Program-made: the position numbers and the translations under genes
Notes under the pieces: model-generated
Told to the model about the DNA's origin: nothing
What the model saw: only the letters and a program-made list of their open reading frames with translations
The model's database searches: none
Source of the DNA: DATJYV01 sp035499415
GTDB taxonomy: Bacteria > Bacteroidota > Ignavibacteria > UBA10030
Direction: 5' to 3'
Assembly (NCBI GenBank): GCA_035499415.1
Contig: DATJYV010000170.1
Span: forward strand, 1 to 7,184
Length of the DNA stretch: 7,184 nt
In this document: positions 1-5,940 of the stretch, piece after piece
Layout of the letters: every line of letters starts with the position of its first letter
Position numbering within the stretch: the stretch's first letter is position 1

Positions 1-463
1 CCGATTCGCAAGGAACCCAGTTCGGCGTCATCGAAACAACTCCAAGACTATCCCTGACTTCATAGATGAAACCATGTTGACTCACAGAATCGTATGTCTG
101 AAATCTCAAGGATCCAAGCGCTATTGTGATGAGGCTACCGCTGTTCCGTACGCTAACGGTATCCCCTGCCCGGGCGGAGAAGTCAAAAACTGTGTACTCG
201 GTCTGCATTGTAGTATCATACGTAAACACGCGCATTGAGTCTGCCCGGGCAAATGGGCCCGAGAAAGGACTTGCACCTAGGAATCTGAAGTAGGTAAGAC
301 CTTTGAAAACATTGGTCCCAACAATTCTATAGATCGTACCACCTCCCTCACAGACGTAGCTAAAGTCCCCGTAACTCCACCAATCGCCCACATGAAGGGG
401 AAAATACACTTGAGCACACGCAACACTCGGGGCAAGAATGAACACAAATTTCAGTGTCTTCAT
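1..463 (-). CDS. Partial secreted protein of integron cassette 2 (unknown function)
   Basis: Translating the minus strand from the ATG at 463-461 gives 154 codons with no stop before the window edge, so the 3' end is missing. A good Shine-Dalgarno sequence (AAGGAG, complement of 471-476) sits 7 nt upstream of the ATG. The N-terminus MKTLKFVFILAPSVACA followed by Q is a typical Sec signal peptide with an AxA-type cleavage site near residue 17, so the protein is probably exported. The mature part starts QVYFPLHVGDWWSYG, a style common in secreted proteins of Bacteroidota and Ignavibacteriota, and is rich in beta-strand-like stretches. I do not recognise a domain. The start lies 26 nt inside the cassette boundary at 489, directly after the attC of the preceding cassette, so it is most likely a cassette-borne gene. 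An attC should follow its stop outside the window. It is not a shadow: nothing on the other strand is plausible here. Confidence 0.72.
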   Translation of the reverse strand, partial: MKTLKFVFILAPSVACAQVYFPLHVGDWWSYGDFSYVCEGGGTIYRIVGTNVFKGLTYFRFLGASPFSGPFARADSMRVFTYDTTMQTEYTVFDFSARAGDTVSVRNSGSLITIALGSLRFQTYDSVSQHGFIYEVRDSLGVVSMTPNWVPCES

Positions 464-483
464 TTGAAGGCTCCTTCGAAGCG

Positions 484-610
484 CCCTAACGGTGGGAGTT
501 AAGCCGCTGCGGTAGAAACTTTAAATCTCCCACTAACCGACAGCCAGGACCTGCTCCCGCCGTGAATTTCACGCTCGTCTAGTTCAGTCGGCTTTAACGA
601 CCTGTTAGCT
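484..610 (-). other. attC recombination site (127 bp) of integron cassette 1
   Basis: Read on the minus strand, the site runs from R'' AGCTAAC (610-604) to R' GTTAGGG (490-484). Inside these are L'' GTTAAAGCCG (598-589) and L' CGGCTTAAC (506-498), which pair except for one extra A on the L'' side, the extrahelical-base pattern typical of attC. The flanks (CTAACAGGTCGTTAAAGCCGAC, shown here by position 608-587, and GCGGCTTAACTC at 507-496) resemble, from memory, the ends of the aadA1 attC. The variable middle contains a near-perfect hairpin, CGTGAA-T-TTCACG on plus at 561-573. The length fits the known attC range of roughly 57-141 bp. Cleavage is expected after the G of R' (complement of 490). 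Confidence 0.85.
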
Positions 611-724
611 GGCGTATCTGTTCTTAATGGCTGAACCTGTGACTGCATCGCAACCGTTATTCCTTAACCACGCTTTACAACCCGCCCAGCGTTTTAGCCT
701 GGTGCGTACTGAAAAGCCAGCTAA
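490..724 (-). mobile_element. First integron gene cassette (235 bp), almost gene-less
   Basis: The cassette runs on the minus strand from the T after the attI core G (725) to the G of the attC core (490). Circularised, its R' would read GTTAGCT and its R'' is AGCTAAC. The match extends to a perfect 10-bp inverted repeat, GCCAGCTAAC (716-725 on plus) against GTTAGCTGGC (604-613). That is the expected signature of a cassette excised and integrated by IntI, because the first bases after the core belong to the same circle as R''. More than half of the cassette is attC. The remaining 114 bp (611-724) hold no convincing gene, only the start of a 49-codon ORF. Such a cassette could be empty or carry a promoter or small RNA. 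Confidence 0.75.
499..648 (-). CDS. Possible 49-aa ORF in cassette 1, running into attC
   Basis: An ATG at 648-646 opens 49 codons ending in TAA (501-499) inside the L' arm of attC. The product starts MQSQVQPLRTDTPAN and ends VSTAAA; it is polar, with no signal peptide, membrane segment or motif I recognise. Its putative Shine-Dalgarno (AAGGA) is about 12 nt from the ATG, which is poor. Cassette ORFs often end within their attC, so the layout is allowed. But the stretch is short, and being open through the palindromic attC is weak evidence. It may well be untranslated. Confidence 0.2.
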   Translation of the reverse strand: MQSQVQPLRTDTPANRSLKPTELDEREIHGGSRSWLSVSGRFKVSTAAA

Positions 725-776
725 CTACTGATTAGATATAAGAACGTCCACTAATGTTCGAACCTGAATGTTAGTC
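719..776 (-). other. Putative attI site of the integron
   Basis: On the minus strand the core R box is GTTAGCT (725-719). Upstream of it is an inverted L box, ATCTAAT (737-731), separated by 5 nt. This matches the simple-site layout of attI, for example the class 1 arrangement in which inverted CTAA and GTTAG boxes flank a short spacer. Further upstream are a perfect palindrome GTTCGAAC (756-763) and two AATGTT direct repeats (753-758 and 767-772 on plus), which could be accessory IntI-binding or regulatory elements; that is conjecture. The site lies about 105 bp in front of the divergent intI start, where attI is expected. The distal boundary is arbitrary. Confidence 0.6.
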
Positions 777-882
777 TGGCTCGGGTTGCTTTTTCGCCCT
801 AATCTTCTTTCTTTAAGCCGCCTACCCAGGGGGCCAGCCGGTATTGCTGCTATCCAATCTTATCACTATCAAAGGGGGAACT

Positions 883-1995
883 ATGCCTGCCAAAAAACTT
901 CTCGACGAAGTCCGCGAATCTATTCGCCTGCAACATCTGAGCATCAGAACAGAAGAGGCCTATATCTACTGGATCAAAAAATTCATCCTCTTCCACCAAA
1001 AACGCCACCCGGCTACAATGGGCGAGCCGGAAATTCGCGCATATCTATCCCATCTCGCTATCGACAACGAAGTCTCCGCCTCCACCCAAAATCTCGCGCT
1101 CCATTCCATCCTCTTTCTCTATAAAAGTGTCCTGCAGAAAGACCTCGGATCCGTCCATCCCGTCGACCTCGCCAAACGACCCAAACGCCTTCCGCAAGTC
1201 TACTCCCGCCAGGAAATCGTCTCCATCCTCCAGGCGTCGGATGGAACTAATAAACTTGTCTCCGCTCTGCTCTATGGGTCCGGGATGCGTCTTCTCGAAT
1301 GTCTCCGCCTCCGCGTCCAGGATATCGACTTCGACCGCAACCAGATTTTCATCCGGAGCGGCAAAGGGGACAAGGACCGCTACACCATCCTCCCTCAAAG
1401 TCTCAAAGAACCCCTCTCAAAACACCTCGCACTCGTCAAAGAACTGCACGACCGCGATATCAGGGCGGGCTTCGGCGAAGTCCACCTGCCTCACGCATTC
1501 AAACTCAAAAGTCCCAAAGCGGCCTTCGAGTGGCCCTGGCAATATGTGTTCCCGGCACTCGAACGGTCCAACGACCCGCGCTCCGCACGAATCGGCCGGC
1601 ATCACTTTCCCGAGTCGGCCATCCAGCAAGCCGTCAAGGAAGCCGTAAAACGAACGGGAATTCCCAAACGGGGTCATCCTCACATGTTCCGCCATTCGTT
1701 CGCGACTCATATGCTCGAGAATGGATACAGCATCCGCCTCGTCCAGCAACTCCTCGGGCACAAGGATGTGCGGACGACAATGATCTACACGCACGTCTTT
1801 CAGCGTCCGGAGCTCGATGTCAAAAGTCCGCTCGACTCTGCGTTGCCGCCGGGACGCCCGTCGCTGATGGATCAGAAGCGTCACGACCCTCCGCAGCTTA
1901 CAACCAATGCGCAAGATTCAAAATCGGAAAACGACGATGAGCCGGATGCGCATTTGGATTCTGCGTCCCGCATGCGGTGGCCTCGGCGAGAATAA
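883..1995 (+). CDS. intI: Integron integrase IntI (tyrosine recombinase)
   Basis: A 370-residue site-specific recombinase that recombines attI with attC hairpins to gain, lose and shuffle cassettes. The N-terminal SAM-like DNA-binding domain spans about residues 1-100 and the catalytic domain about 110-320. Catalytic residues visible are R136 (GSGMR), K161 (SGKGDK), H267 and R270 (HMFRH), H293 (LLGHKD) and the nucleophile Y302 (MIYTHV). The segment at about 200-245 (LPHAFKLKSP...WPWQYVFP...DPRS...RRHH-like) is the extra patch that distinguishes IntI from XerC/D and phage integrases. I chose the ATG at 883 because GGGGG (874-878) lies just upstream; the ORF is open 13 codons further, to 844, without such support. 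Residues after about 322 form a polar tail roughly 35-45 residues longer than expected from IntI1 (337 aa). The gene is divergent from the cassettes and appears intact. Confidence 0.93.
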   Translation: MPAKKLLDEVRESIRLQHLSIRTEEAYIYWIKKFILFHQKRHPATMGEPEIRAYLSHLAIDNEVSASTQNLALHSILFLYKSVLQKDLGSVHPVDLAKRPKRLPQVYSRQEIVSILQASDGTNKLVSALLYGSGMRLLECLRLRVQDIDFDRNQIFIRSGKGDKDRYTILPQSLKEPLSKHLALVKELHDRDIRAGFGEVHLPHAFKLKSPKAAFEWPWQYVFPALERSNDPRSARIGRHHFPESAIQQAVKEAVKRTGIPKRGHPHMFRHSFATHMLENGYSIRLVQQLLGHKDVRTTMIYTHVFQRPELDVKSPLDSALPPGRPSLMDQKRHDPPQLTTNAQDSKSENDDEPDAHLDSASRMRWPRRE

Positions 1996-2292
1996 GAAGG
2001 GAAGAATATCCGAATCGCAGTTCCCCGTCGAAGCTCCCTGTTTCTGCGATTACGCTACACAAACCTACGCGAATGCGGGATGAGATGCAAGTGCGCGTCC
2101 GAGGAGCGAGGATCAAGGTTGAGGTAAAGGTTGAGGTGAAGTGAGGAGTTGGACTTTGTCAAATCCGCGAAGAGATTATTGCGCACCATCCTTCCACGAT
2201 CTGAGAAACTTGTCTCTCGTTCAACCGTTTATCAAATTGCTGGCCATCTTTCACCACTCAGTCACCCAATCACCAAATCATCCGATTACCAA
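1996..2292. other. Intergenic stretch between integron and yecD-like gene
   Basis: No convincing gene is present. The visible structure is an 8-bp inverted repeat, AATCGCAG (2013-2020) against CTGCGATT (2044-2051), with a 23-nt loop, shortly after the intI stop. It has no following T-run, so it is at best a weak terminator. Two short tandem repeats follow (2115-2146 and 2252-2299, listed separately). The reading frame of the downstream hydrolase stays open back to 2149, but the translated part before 2293 has no family resemblance. The region should contain the promoter of the yecD-ABC unit; I could not identify one with confidence. Confidence 0.5.
2115..2146. repeat. 12-bp tandem repeat, two copies plus a partial third
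   Basis: AAGGTTGAGGTA (2115-2126) is followed by AAGGTTGAGGTG (2127-2138) and a degenerate partial copy AAGTGAGG (2139-2146). Each 12-mer is itself two related hexamers (AAGGTT and GAGGTR). It lies in non-coding DNA and has no assigned function. Confidence 0.75.
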
Positions 2293-2299
2293 ATGGCCC
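2252..2299. repeat. Degenerate 8-bp tandem repeat reaching the yecD start codon
   Basis: Six 8-mers in register: CACCACTC, AGTCACCC, AATCACCA, AATCATCC, GATTACCA, AATGGCCC. The approximate consensus is AATCACCA. The last unit contains the ATG at 2293 of the next gene, so the array occupies the whole presumed ribosome-binding region. Changes in copy number would move upstream elements relative to the start codon. The unit is degenerate, so this is an old or slowly evolving array. Confidence 0.7.
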
Positions 2300-2871
2300 A
2301 ATCCCCGCTCTTCAATGCCTCCTCCACGGCTCTGGTCGTCATCGACCTGCAGAAAGGCATCGTCGGCATGGAGACCGAGCCGCGACCTGCCTCGGCCGTC
2401 GTTGCCAATGCCGCAAAGCTCGCAAAAGCATTTCGGGCCCACCAGATGCCCGTGTTCCTCGTTCGCGTGATGCGTTCCCCCGACGGAAAAGACGGCCTCC
2501 AGCCGATCATCGACGGTCCGCCGATGAATTTTCCGCGCAACGCCGACTGGTCGGACATCGTTCCGGAACTCGGACCGCAACCGGGCGATATCATCATCAC
2601 CAAACGACAGTGGGGAGCGTTTTACGGGACCGATCTTGATTTGCAGCTTCGCAGGAGAAAAATCGAAACGATTGTGCTGTGCGGCATCTCGACGAATGCC
2701 GGCGTGGAAAGCACTGCGAGGTTCGCGTTTGAGTACGGCTACCAGCAAATCTTTGCGGAAGACGCCTGCGCATCCCGCTCAAACGAGGACCATGCGCACG
2801 CGTTGAAATCGTCCTTCACGCGGATGGGACGAATACGTTCGACCGATGAGATCCTTCGGGGAATGGAATGA
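2293..2871 (+). CDS. yecD: YecD-like isochorismatase-fold protein
   Basis: A 192-residue cytosolic protein of the isochorismatase-like hydrolase superfamily, close in length to E. coli YecD (188 aa). The family contains amidohydrolases and isochorismatases; the substrate of YecD itself is not established. The core runs from ALVVIDLQKGI (D18) through ITKRQWGAFYGTDLDLQL (K104) to CGISTNAGVESTAR. The position usually held by the nucleophilic cysteine is G137 (TNAGV), as in YecD (TNIGV) and as in true isochorismatases, so it should not act by cysteine-nucleophile chemistry. I chose the ATG at 2293 because the YecD-like sequence begins there and upstream residues look translated from repeat DNA. 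No clear Shine-Dalgarno is visible. The gene is followed after 3 bp by an ABC exporter ATPase, which suggests co-transcription. Confidence 0.88.
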   Translation: MAQSPLFNASSTALVVIDLQKGIVGMETEPRPASAVVANAAKLAKAFRAHQMPVFLVRVMRSPDGKDGLQPIIDGPPMNFPRNADWSDIVPELGPQPGDIIITKRQWGAFYGTDLDLQLRRRKIETIVLCGISTNAGVESTARFAFEYGYQQIFAEDACASRSNEDHAHALKSSFTRMGRIRSTDEILRGME

Positions 2872-2874
2872 ACC

Positions 2875-3681
2875 ATGGATGACCAGGACCTGATCCGCGT
2901 TGAAAATCTGAGGAAACATTTCGGCGACGTCAAAGCCGTGGACGGAATTTCGTTCGGGGTGAAGCACGGCGAGGCGTTCGCCTTCCTGGGGCCGAACGGA
3001 GCAGGGAAGAGCACGACGATCCGGATGCTCATCACCCTCACGCAGCCGACAGGCGGAACCGCATCGATCGACGGACTTGATATCGTCCGAAAGTCTGCCG
3101 AGGTGCGGCGGCGCATCGGTTATGTACCCCAACTCATTTCGGTGGACGGGACCTTGACGGCCCTGGAAAACCTCCTGCTGATGGCCCGGCTCTACGACAT
3201 TCCGAAACGCGAGGGGATCGACCGCGCGAAGGAGATTCTCTCCTTCCTCGAATTGGAAAACCAGCACGATGCCCTCGTCCGGACCTTTTCCGGCGGGATG
3301 ATCCGGAAGCTCGAAATCGGACAGGCGATCGTCCATCGTCCCAAGGTACTCTTTCTCGACGAGCCCACGTCCGGACTGGACCCTGTCGGGCGCCAGAATG
3401 TCTGGAAGCACATCCTCGAGCTTCGCAAGACGTCGGGTACCACGATCTTCTTTTCGACGCATCAAATGGAGGAAGCCGACGCCATGAGCGAGCGGATCGC
3501 CATCATGAACCAGGGGAAGATCGCAACGATCGGAACGTCGGATGAAATCAAATCGGCGGCGGGAAGGCCGGATGGGAGTCTCGAAGAGGCATTCATCGAG
3601 CTGACCGGGACGAACATCGAGGAGGGGGGAAGTTACCGCGAGGCGAGACGTATGCGCCAGGTTGAGAAGAGATTAGGATAA
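2875..3681 (+). CDS. ABC-2 exporter ATP-binding protein (DrrA/NodI type)
   Basis: A 268-residue cytoplasmic ATPase subunit that would power the adjacent ABC-2 permease. In order: Walker A GPNGAGKST (39-47), Q-loop Q86 (GYVPQ), signature FSGGM (138-142), Walker B VLFLDEP (158-164, catalytic E163), D-loop SGLD, and switch H196 (FSTHQMEEAD). The motif spelling FSGGM and the RRRIGYVPQ stretch are typical of the daunorubicin/nodulation/CcmA-like exporter ATPases rather than importers. The C-terminal tail (about 246-268) is charged and lacks family features. It starts 3 bp after the hydrolase stop, with purine-rich GGGGAATGGAA before it as a possible ribosome site overlapping the end of the upstream gene, and ends 16 bp before the permease start. 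The cargo cannot be told from sequence. Confidence 0.93.
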   Translation: MDDQDLIRVENLRKHFGDVKAVDGISFGVKHGEAFAFLGPNGAGKSTTIRMLITLTQPTGGTASIDGLDIVRKSAEVRRRIGYVPQLISVDGTLTALENLLLMARLYDIPKREGIDRAKEILSFLELENQHDALVRTFSGGMIRKLEIGQAIVHRPKVLFLDEPTSGLDPVGRQNVWKHILELRKTSGTTIFFSTHQMEEADAMSERIAIMNQGKIATIGTSDEIKSAAGRPDGSLEEAFIELTGTNIEEGGSYREARRMRQVEKRLG

Positions 3682-3697
3682 GAATGGAGGAGGGTGG

Positions 3698-4471
3698 ATG
3701 AACTACGCGATTCAGGTTTGCCGCAAGTCGTGGATTCTCGGGATGTCCGAGGTGCGCAAGCTGCTCCACGACCCGACCGAGCTCATCACGCGCGCAATCC
3801 AGCCGATCCTCTGGCTCGGGATCTTCGGCGAAGCGCTCAGCAAAGTGCGTGCGATTCCCACCGGAGATTATTCGTACATGCAATTCATCACCCCGGGCAT
3901 CCTGACGCAATCCGTCGTCTTCATCGCCATCTTCTACGGATTGAACATCATCTGGGAACGGGATATGGGATTGTTGCAGAAACTCCTGGTGACGCCGACG
4001 CCGCGTCTCGCCCTTGTCTGGGGAAAAATGGCCTCCGCCGGAATCCGCGGGCTGTGCCAGGCGGTGATCGTTTTTCTGTTTGCGCTCGTGCTCGGCGTTC
4101 CGCTCATTCTCACGCCTCTCTCGGCACTCTGGGTGGTGGTCATTGTCCTGCTCGGGGCCGCCATCTTTACCGGGCTGTCGATGGTCATCGCGTCGATCGT
4201 CAAGACGCGCGAGCGGTTCATGGGCATCGGCCAGGTCATCACGCTTCCGCTCTTCTTCGCCTCGAGCGCCATCTATCCCATCTCCATCATGCCCGCCTGG
4301 CTCCAGACGGTGGCGTACCTCAATCCCCTGAGCTACATGGTCGATGCGTTGCGGGAACTTCTCGTCAGCGGTTCGCTCGTCCAGCTGCCGACCGACACGG
4401 CGATCCTCGTCGTAACGGCAGCCGCAATATCCTGCCTGAGCGCCTACATGTATCCGAAGGTGGTGATGTAA
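3698..4471 (+). CDS. ABC-2 type transporter permease (DrrB/NodJ type)
   Basis: A 257-residue inner-membrane subunit forming the export channel with the preceding ATPase. About six membrane segments can be seen, near residues 30-48, 63-85, 114-138, 142-167, 177-198 and 233-253. The cytoplasmic helix ERDMGLLQKLLVTPTPRLAL (88-107) and the loop NPLSYMVDALREL (209-221) are the conserved ABC-2 membrane family elements. A very strong Shine-Dalgarno run, GGAGGAGGG (3686-3694), lies just before the ATG at 3698 and decides the start. The gene is complete. Together with the ATPase it makes a two-gene exporter, probably a homodimer of each chain, with an unknown drug, lipid or polysaccharide-like substrate. 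Confidence 0.93.
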   Translation: MNYAIQVCRKSWILGMSEVRKLLHDPTELITRAIQPILWLGIFGEALSKVRAIPTGDYSYMQFITPGILTQSVVFIAIFYGLNIIWERDMGLLQKLLVTPTPRLALVWGKMASAGIRGLCQAVIVFLFALVLGVPLILTPLSALWVVVIVLLGAAIFTGLSMVIASIVKTRERFMGIGQVITLPLFFASSAIYPISIMPAWLQTVAYLNPLSYMVDALRELLVSGSLVQLPTDTAILVVTAAAISCLSAYMYPKVVM

Positions 4472-4488
4472 GAGCAGCGGTCAGCTCT
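4471..4488 (+). terminator. Small hairpin after the ABC-2 permease, weak terminator candidate
   Basis: AGAGC (4471-4475) and GCTCT (4484-4488) can pair around an 8-nt loop immediately after the permease stop. There is no U-tract, and the stem is short, so intrinsic termination is doubtful. The two flanking operons converge here, so a terminator is expected somewhere in 4472-4574. Confidence 0.25.
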
Positions 4489-4493
4489 GATAA

Positions 4494-4549
4494 CTCAAAA
4501 CTCGTAACTCGTAACTCGTAACTCGAAACTCGAAGCTCGAAACTCGAAA
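4494..4549. repeat. Heptanucleotide tandem repeat, eight copies
   Basis: Eight consecutive 7-mers in perfect register: CTCAAAA, then CTCGTAA three times, then CTCGAAA, CTCGAAG, CTCGAAA, CTCGAAA. The consensus is CTCGWAA. Identical variants are clustered (three CTCGTAA in a row), as expected from slippage duplication. The array fills most of the 103-bp gap between the convergent ABC-2 permease and NitT/TauT-type ATPase genes and overlaps neither. Confidence 0.95.
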
Positions 4550-4574
4550 CTGATCTGACTTCTGCCTTCTCGTC

Positions 4575-5921
4575 TCACGTCGGCTGAACCGGCTCCTCTG
4601 ATGCCTGCAAGAACAGCGCTTTCTCGCGCGATTTGTAGCGGAAGAGCTCACCATAACGACCCCATGCGACGATCGTCCTGAACAACCTTCCCGGGTTTTC
4701 GTGCGGGAAGAGAATCGCCAGCTGTTCGATGAGGACTTCTTCCGGCAGCTGACGCTCTTCCTGTGTCCTCAGCATGTTGGTGACGACTCCGAAGAGGCGC
4801 AGCGACAACATCTGCTGACGGAAGAGCGCCTTCCGTCCGTTGACGTCTGCGGCGAGGAACTTCCGGCCGGTCTCGGTAAAGACGACATCATGGCGCGGCG
4901 TGTCGACGAAATCGAGCAGCTCCGCCCCCTTGACGACCGCGATCGCAGAGCCGAATTCTTCGCCGATCTTCGACGCGAGGTCGAAGACATCCATCGTCCC
5001 CTTGTTCGAATCCAGGGTCTCAAGCAGACCGATGATGGAAGTCGGGGAGACGAGCGGAAGAGCTTCGATGCGGGAAGGATGGAGGATCTGTGCCGTTGGT
5101 TCGTCGGGGATGATGGCGTTCGACACGATGTCGTGGATCCGGTCGATGAGGGTGAGAAATACGGACGAACGGGGGTTCCGGGGATACGGGAGGTCGTTGG
5201 GAATAGCCACCCGAATCGTTCCGGGATTCGAAGCGAGCACGATGATGCGCGTCGCCATGGTAATCGCTTCCCGAATGTCGTGCGTGACAAAGAGAACGCT
5301 TTTCACTTCCACTTTCTTGTCCGTCCACAGGTCCAGCACCTCCGCGCGGAGGTTTTCGGCCGTCAGGACGTCGAGGGCGCTGAACGGTTCGTCCATGCAA
5401 AGGAGCTCCGGCTCCACGACGAGCGCACGGGCGATGCCGACGCGCTGTTTCATCCCTCCCGAAAGCTCGCGCGGAAAAGCGTCTTCGAATCCTTCCAGCC
5501 CCACCTTATCGACCGACCGTTTGACCCGTTCCCGGACATCGCTCTCCGGAAGCTTCATCCATTCCAATCCCATGGCGATGTTTTGATTGACGGTCAGCCA
5601 GGGATAGAGGGCAAAGTTCTGAAAGACCATCGAAGCGCGGGGATGGATTCCGTGCAGCGGCTGTCCGTACGCGAGTACTTCTCCCGAACTCGGCGGGATC
5701 AGTCCCGTGAGAATTCGCATCATCGTCGATTTTCCGCTGCCGGAAGGGCCAAGGAGCGCCACGACTTCATTCTGCTGGACGCTGAATGAAATCCCCTCAA
5801 GGACGGAGAGCTCCGAGCCGTTCGGAAGTTCGAACTGCTTGGTGACATTTTTCAGTTCGGCGATCGGGACAACCGCCGTCGGTTTCGCGTCCGTTGAATC
5901 GATCATTGCAGGTTGGGTCAT
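4575..5921 (-). CDS. NitT/TauT-type ABC importer ATPase with C-terminal AAA-associated domain
   Basis: A 448-residue ATPase of the nitrate/sulfonate/taurine importer type. The nucleotide-binding domain (about 20-245) shows Walker A GPSGSGKST (58-66), Q-loop Q101 (MVFQNFALYPWLTV), signature LSGGMKQR (153-160), Walker B LLCMDEP (173-179, E178) and H214 (FVTHDIREAI). The QNFALYPWLTV and THDIREA wording is characteristic of the NitT/TauT group. Residues about 290-435 form the extra C-terminal domain (AAA-associated, winged-helix-like) found in a subset of these proteins, probably regulatory. The ATG at 5921 gives the full N-terminus but has only a poor Shine-Dalgarno; M6 at 5906 is an alternative. 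Its partner permease ends at 6984, just upstream on the same strand, with a repeat block in between. The substrate cannot be inferred. Confidence 0.92.
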   Translation of the reverse strand: MTQPAMIDSTDAKPTAVVPIAELKNVTKQFELPNGSELSVLEGISFSVQQNEVVALLGPSGSGKSTMMRILTGLIPPSSGEVLAYGQPLHGIHPRASMVFQNFALYPWLTVNQNIAMGLEWMKLPESDVRERVKRSVDKVGLEGFEDAFPRELSGGMKQRVGIARALVVEPELLCMDEPFSALDVLTAENLRAEVLDLWTDKKVEVKSVLFVTHDIREAITMATRIIVLASNPGTIRVAIPNDLPYPRNPRSSVFLTLIDRIHDIVSNAIIPDEPTAQILHPSRIEALPLVSPTSIIGLLETLDSNKGTMDVFDLASKIGEEFGSAIAVVKGAELLDFVDTPRHDVVFTETGRKFLAADVNGRKALFRQQMLSLRLFGVVTNMLRTQEERQLPEEVLIEQLAILFPHENPGRLFRTIVAWGRYGELFRYKSREKALFLQASEEPVQPT

Positions 5922-5940
5922 AAGGTCATCTTGTTTGATA

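Noticed and set aside
768..1124. 118-codon plus frame starting in the attI region
   Set aside because: Overlaps intI out of frame, has no recognisable sequence and no ribosome site.
883..1995. Phage integrase or XerC/D rather than IntI
   Set aside because: The extra IntI patch (WPWQYVFP...DPRS...GRHH) and the neighbouring attI/attC identify an integron integrase.
2293..2871. Cysteine hydrolase (nicotinamidase-like) activity
   Set aside because: The nucleophile position is G137, not cysteine. YecD similarity is the better call.
2739..3465. Minus-strand frames opposite the hydrolase and exporter ATPase (2739-3116, 2779-3465)
   Set aside because: Antisense shadows of high-quality plus-strand genes, with no domains.
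3694..4521. 275-codon frame on plus overlapping the ABC-2 permease
   Set aside because: Out-of-frame shadow rich in R, H and A. The 3698 frame carries the permease family sequence and the strong Shine-Dalgarno.
4701..5789. 362-codon plus-strand frame opposite the NitT/TauT-type ATPase
   Set aside because: Charged, motif-free antisense shadow; the minus strand has all ABC ATPase motifs in order.
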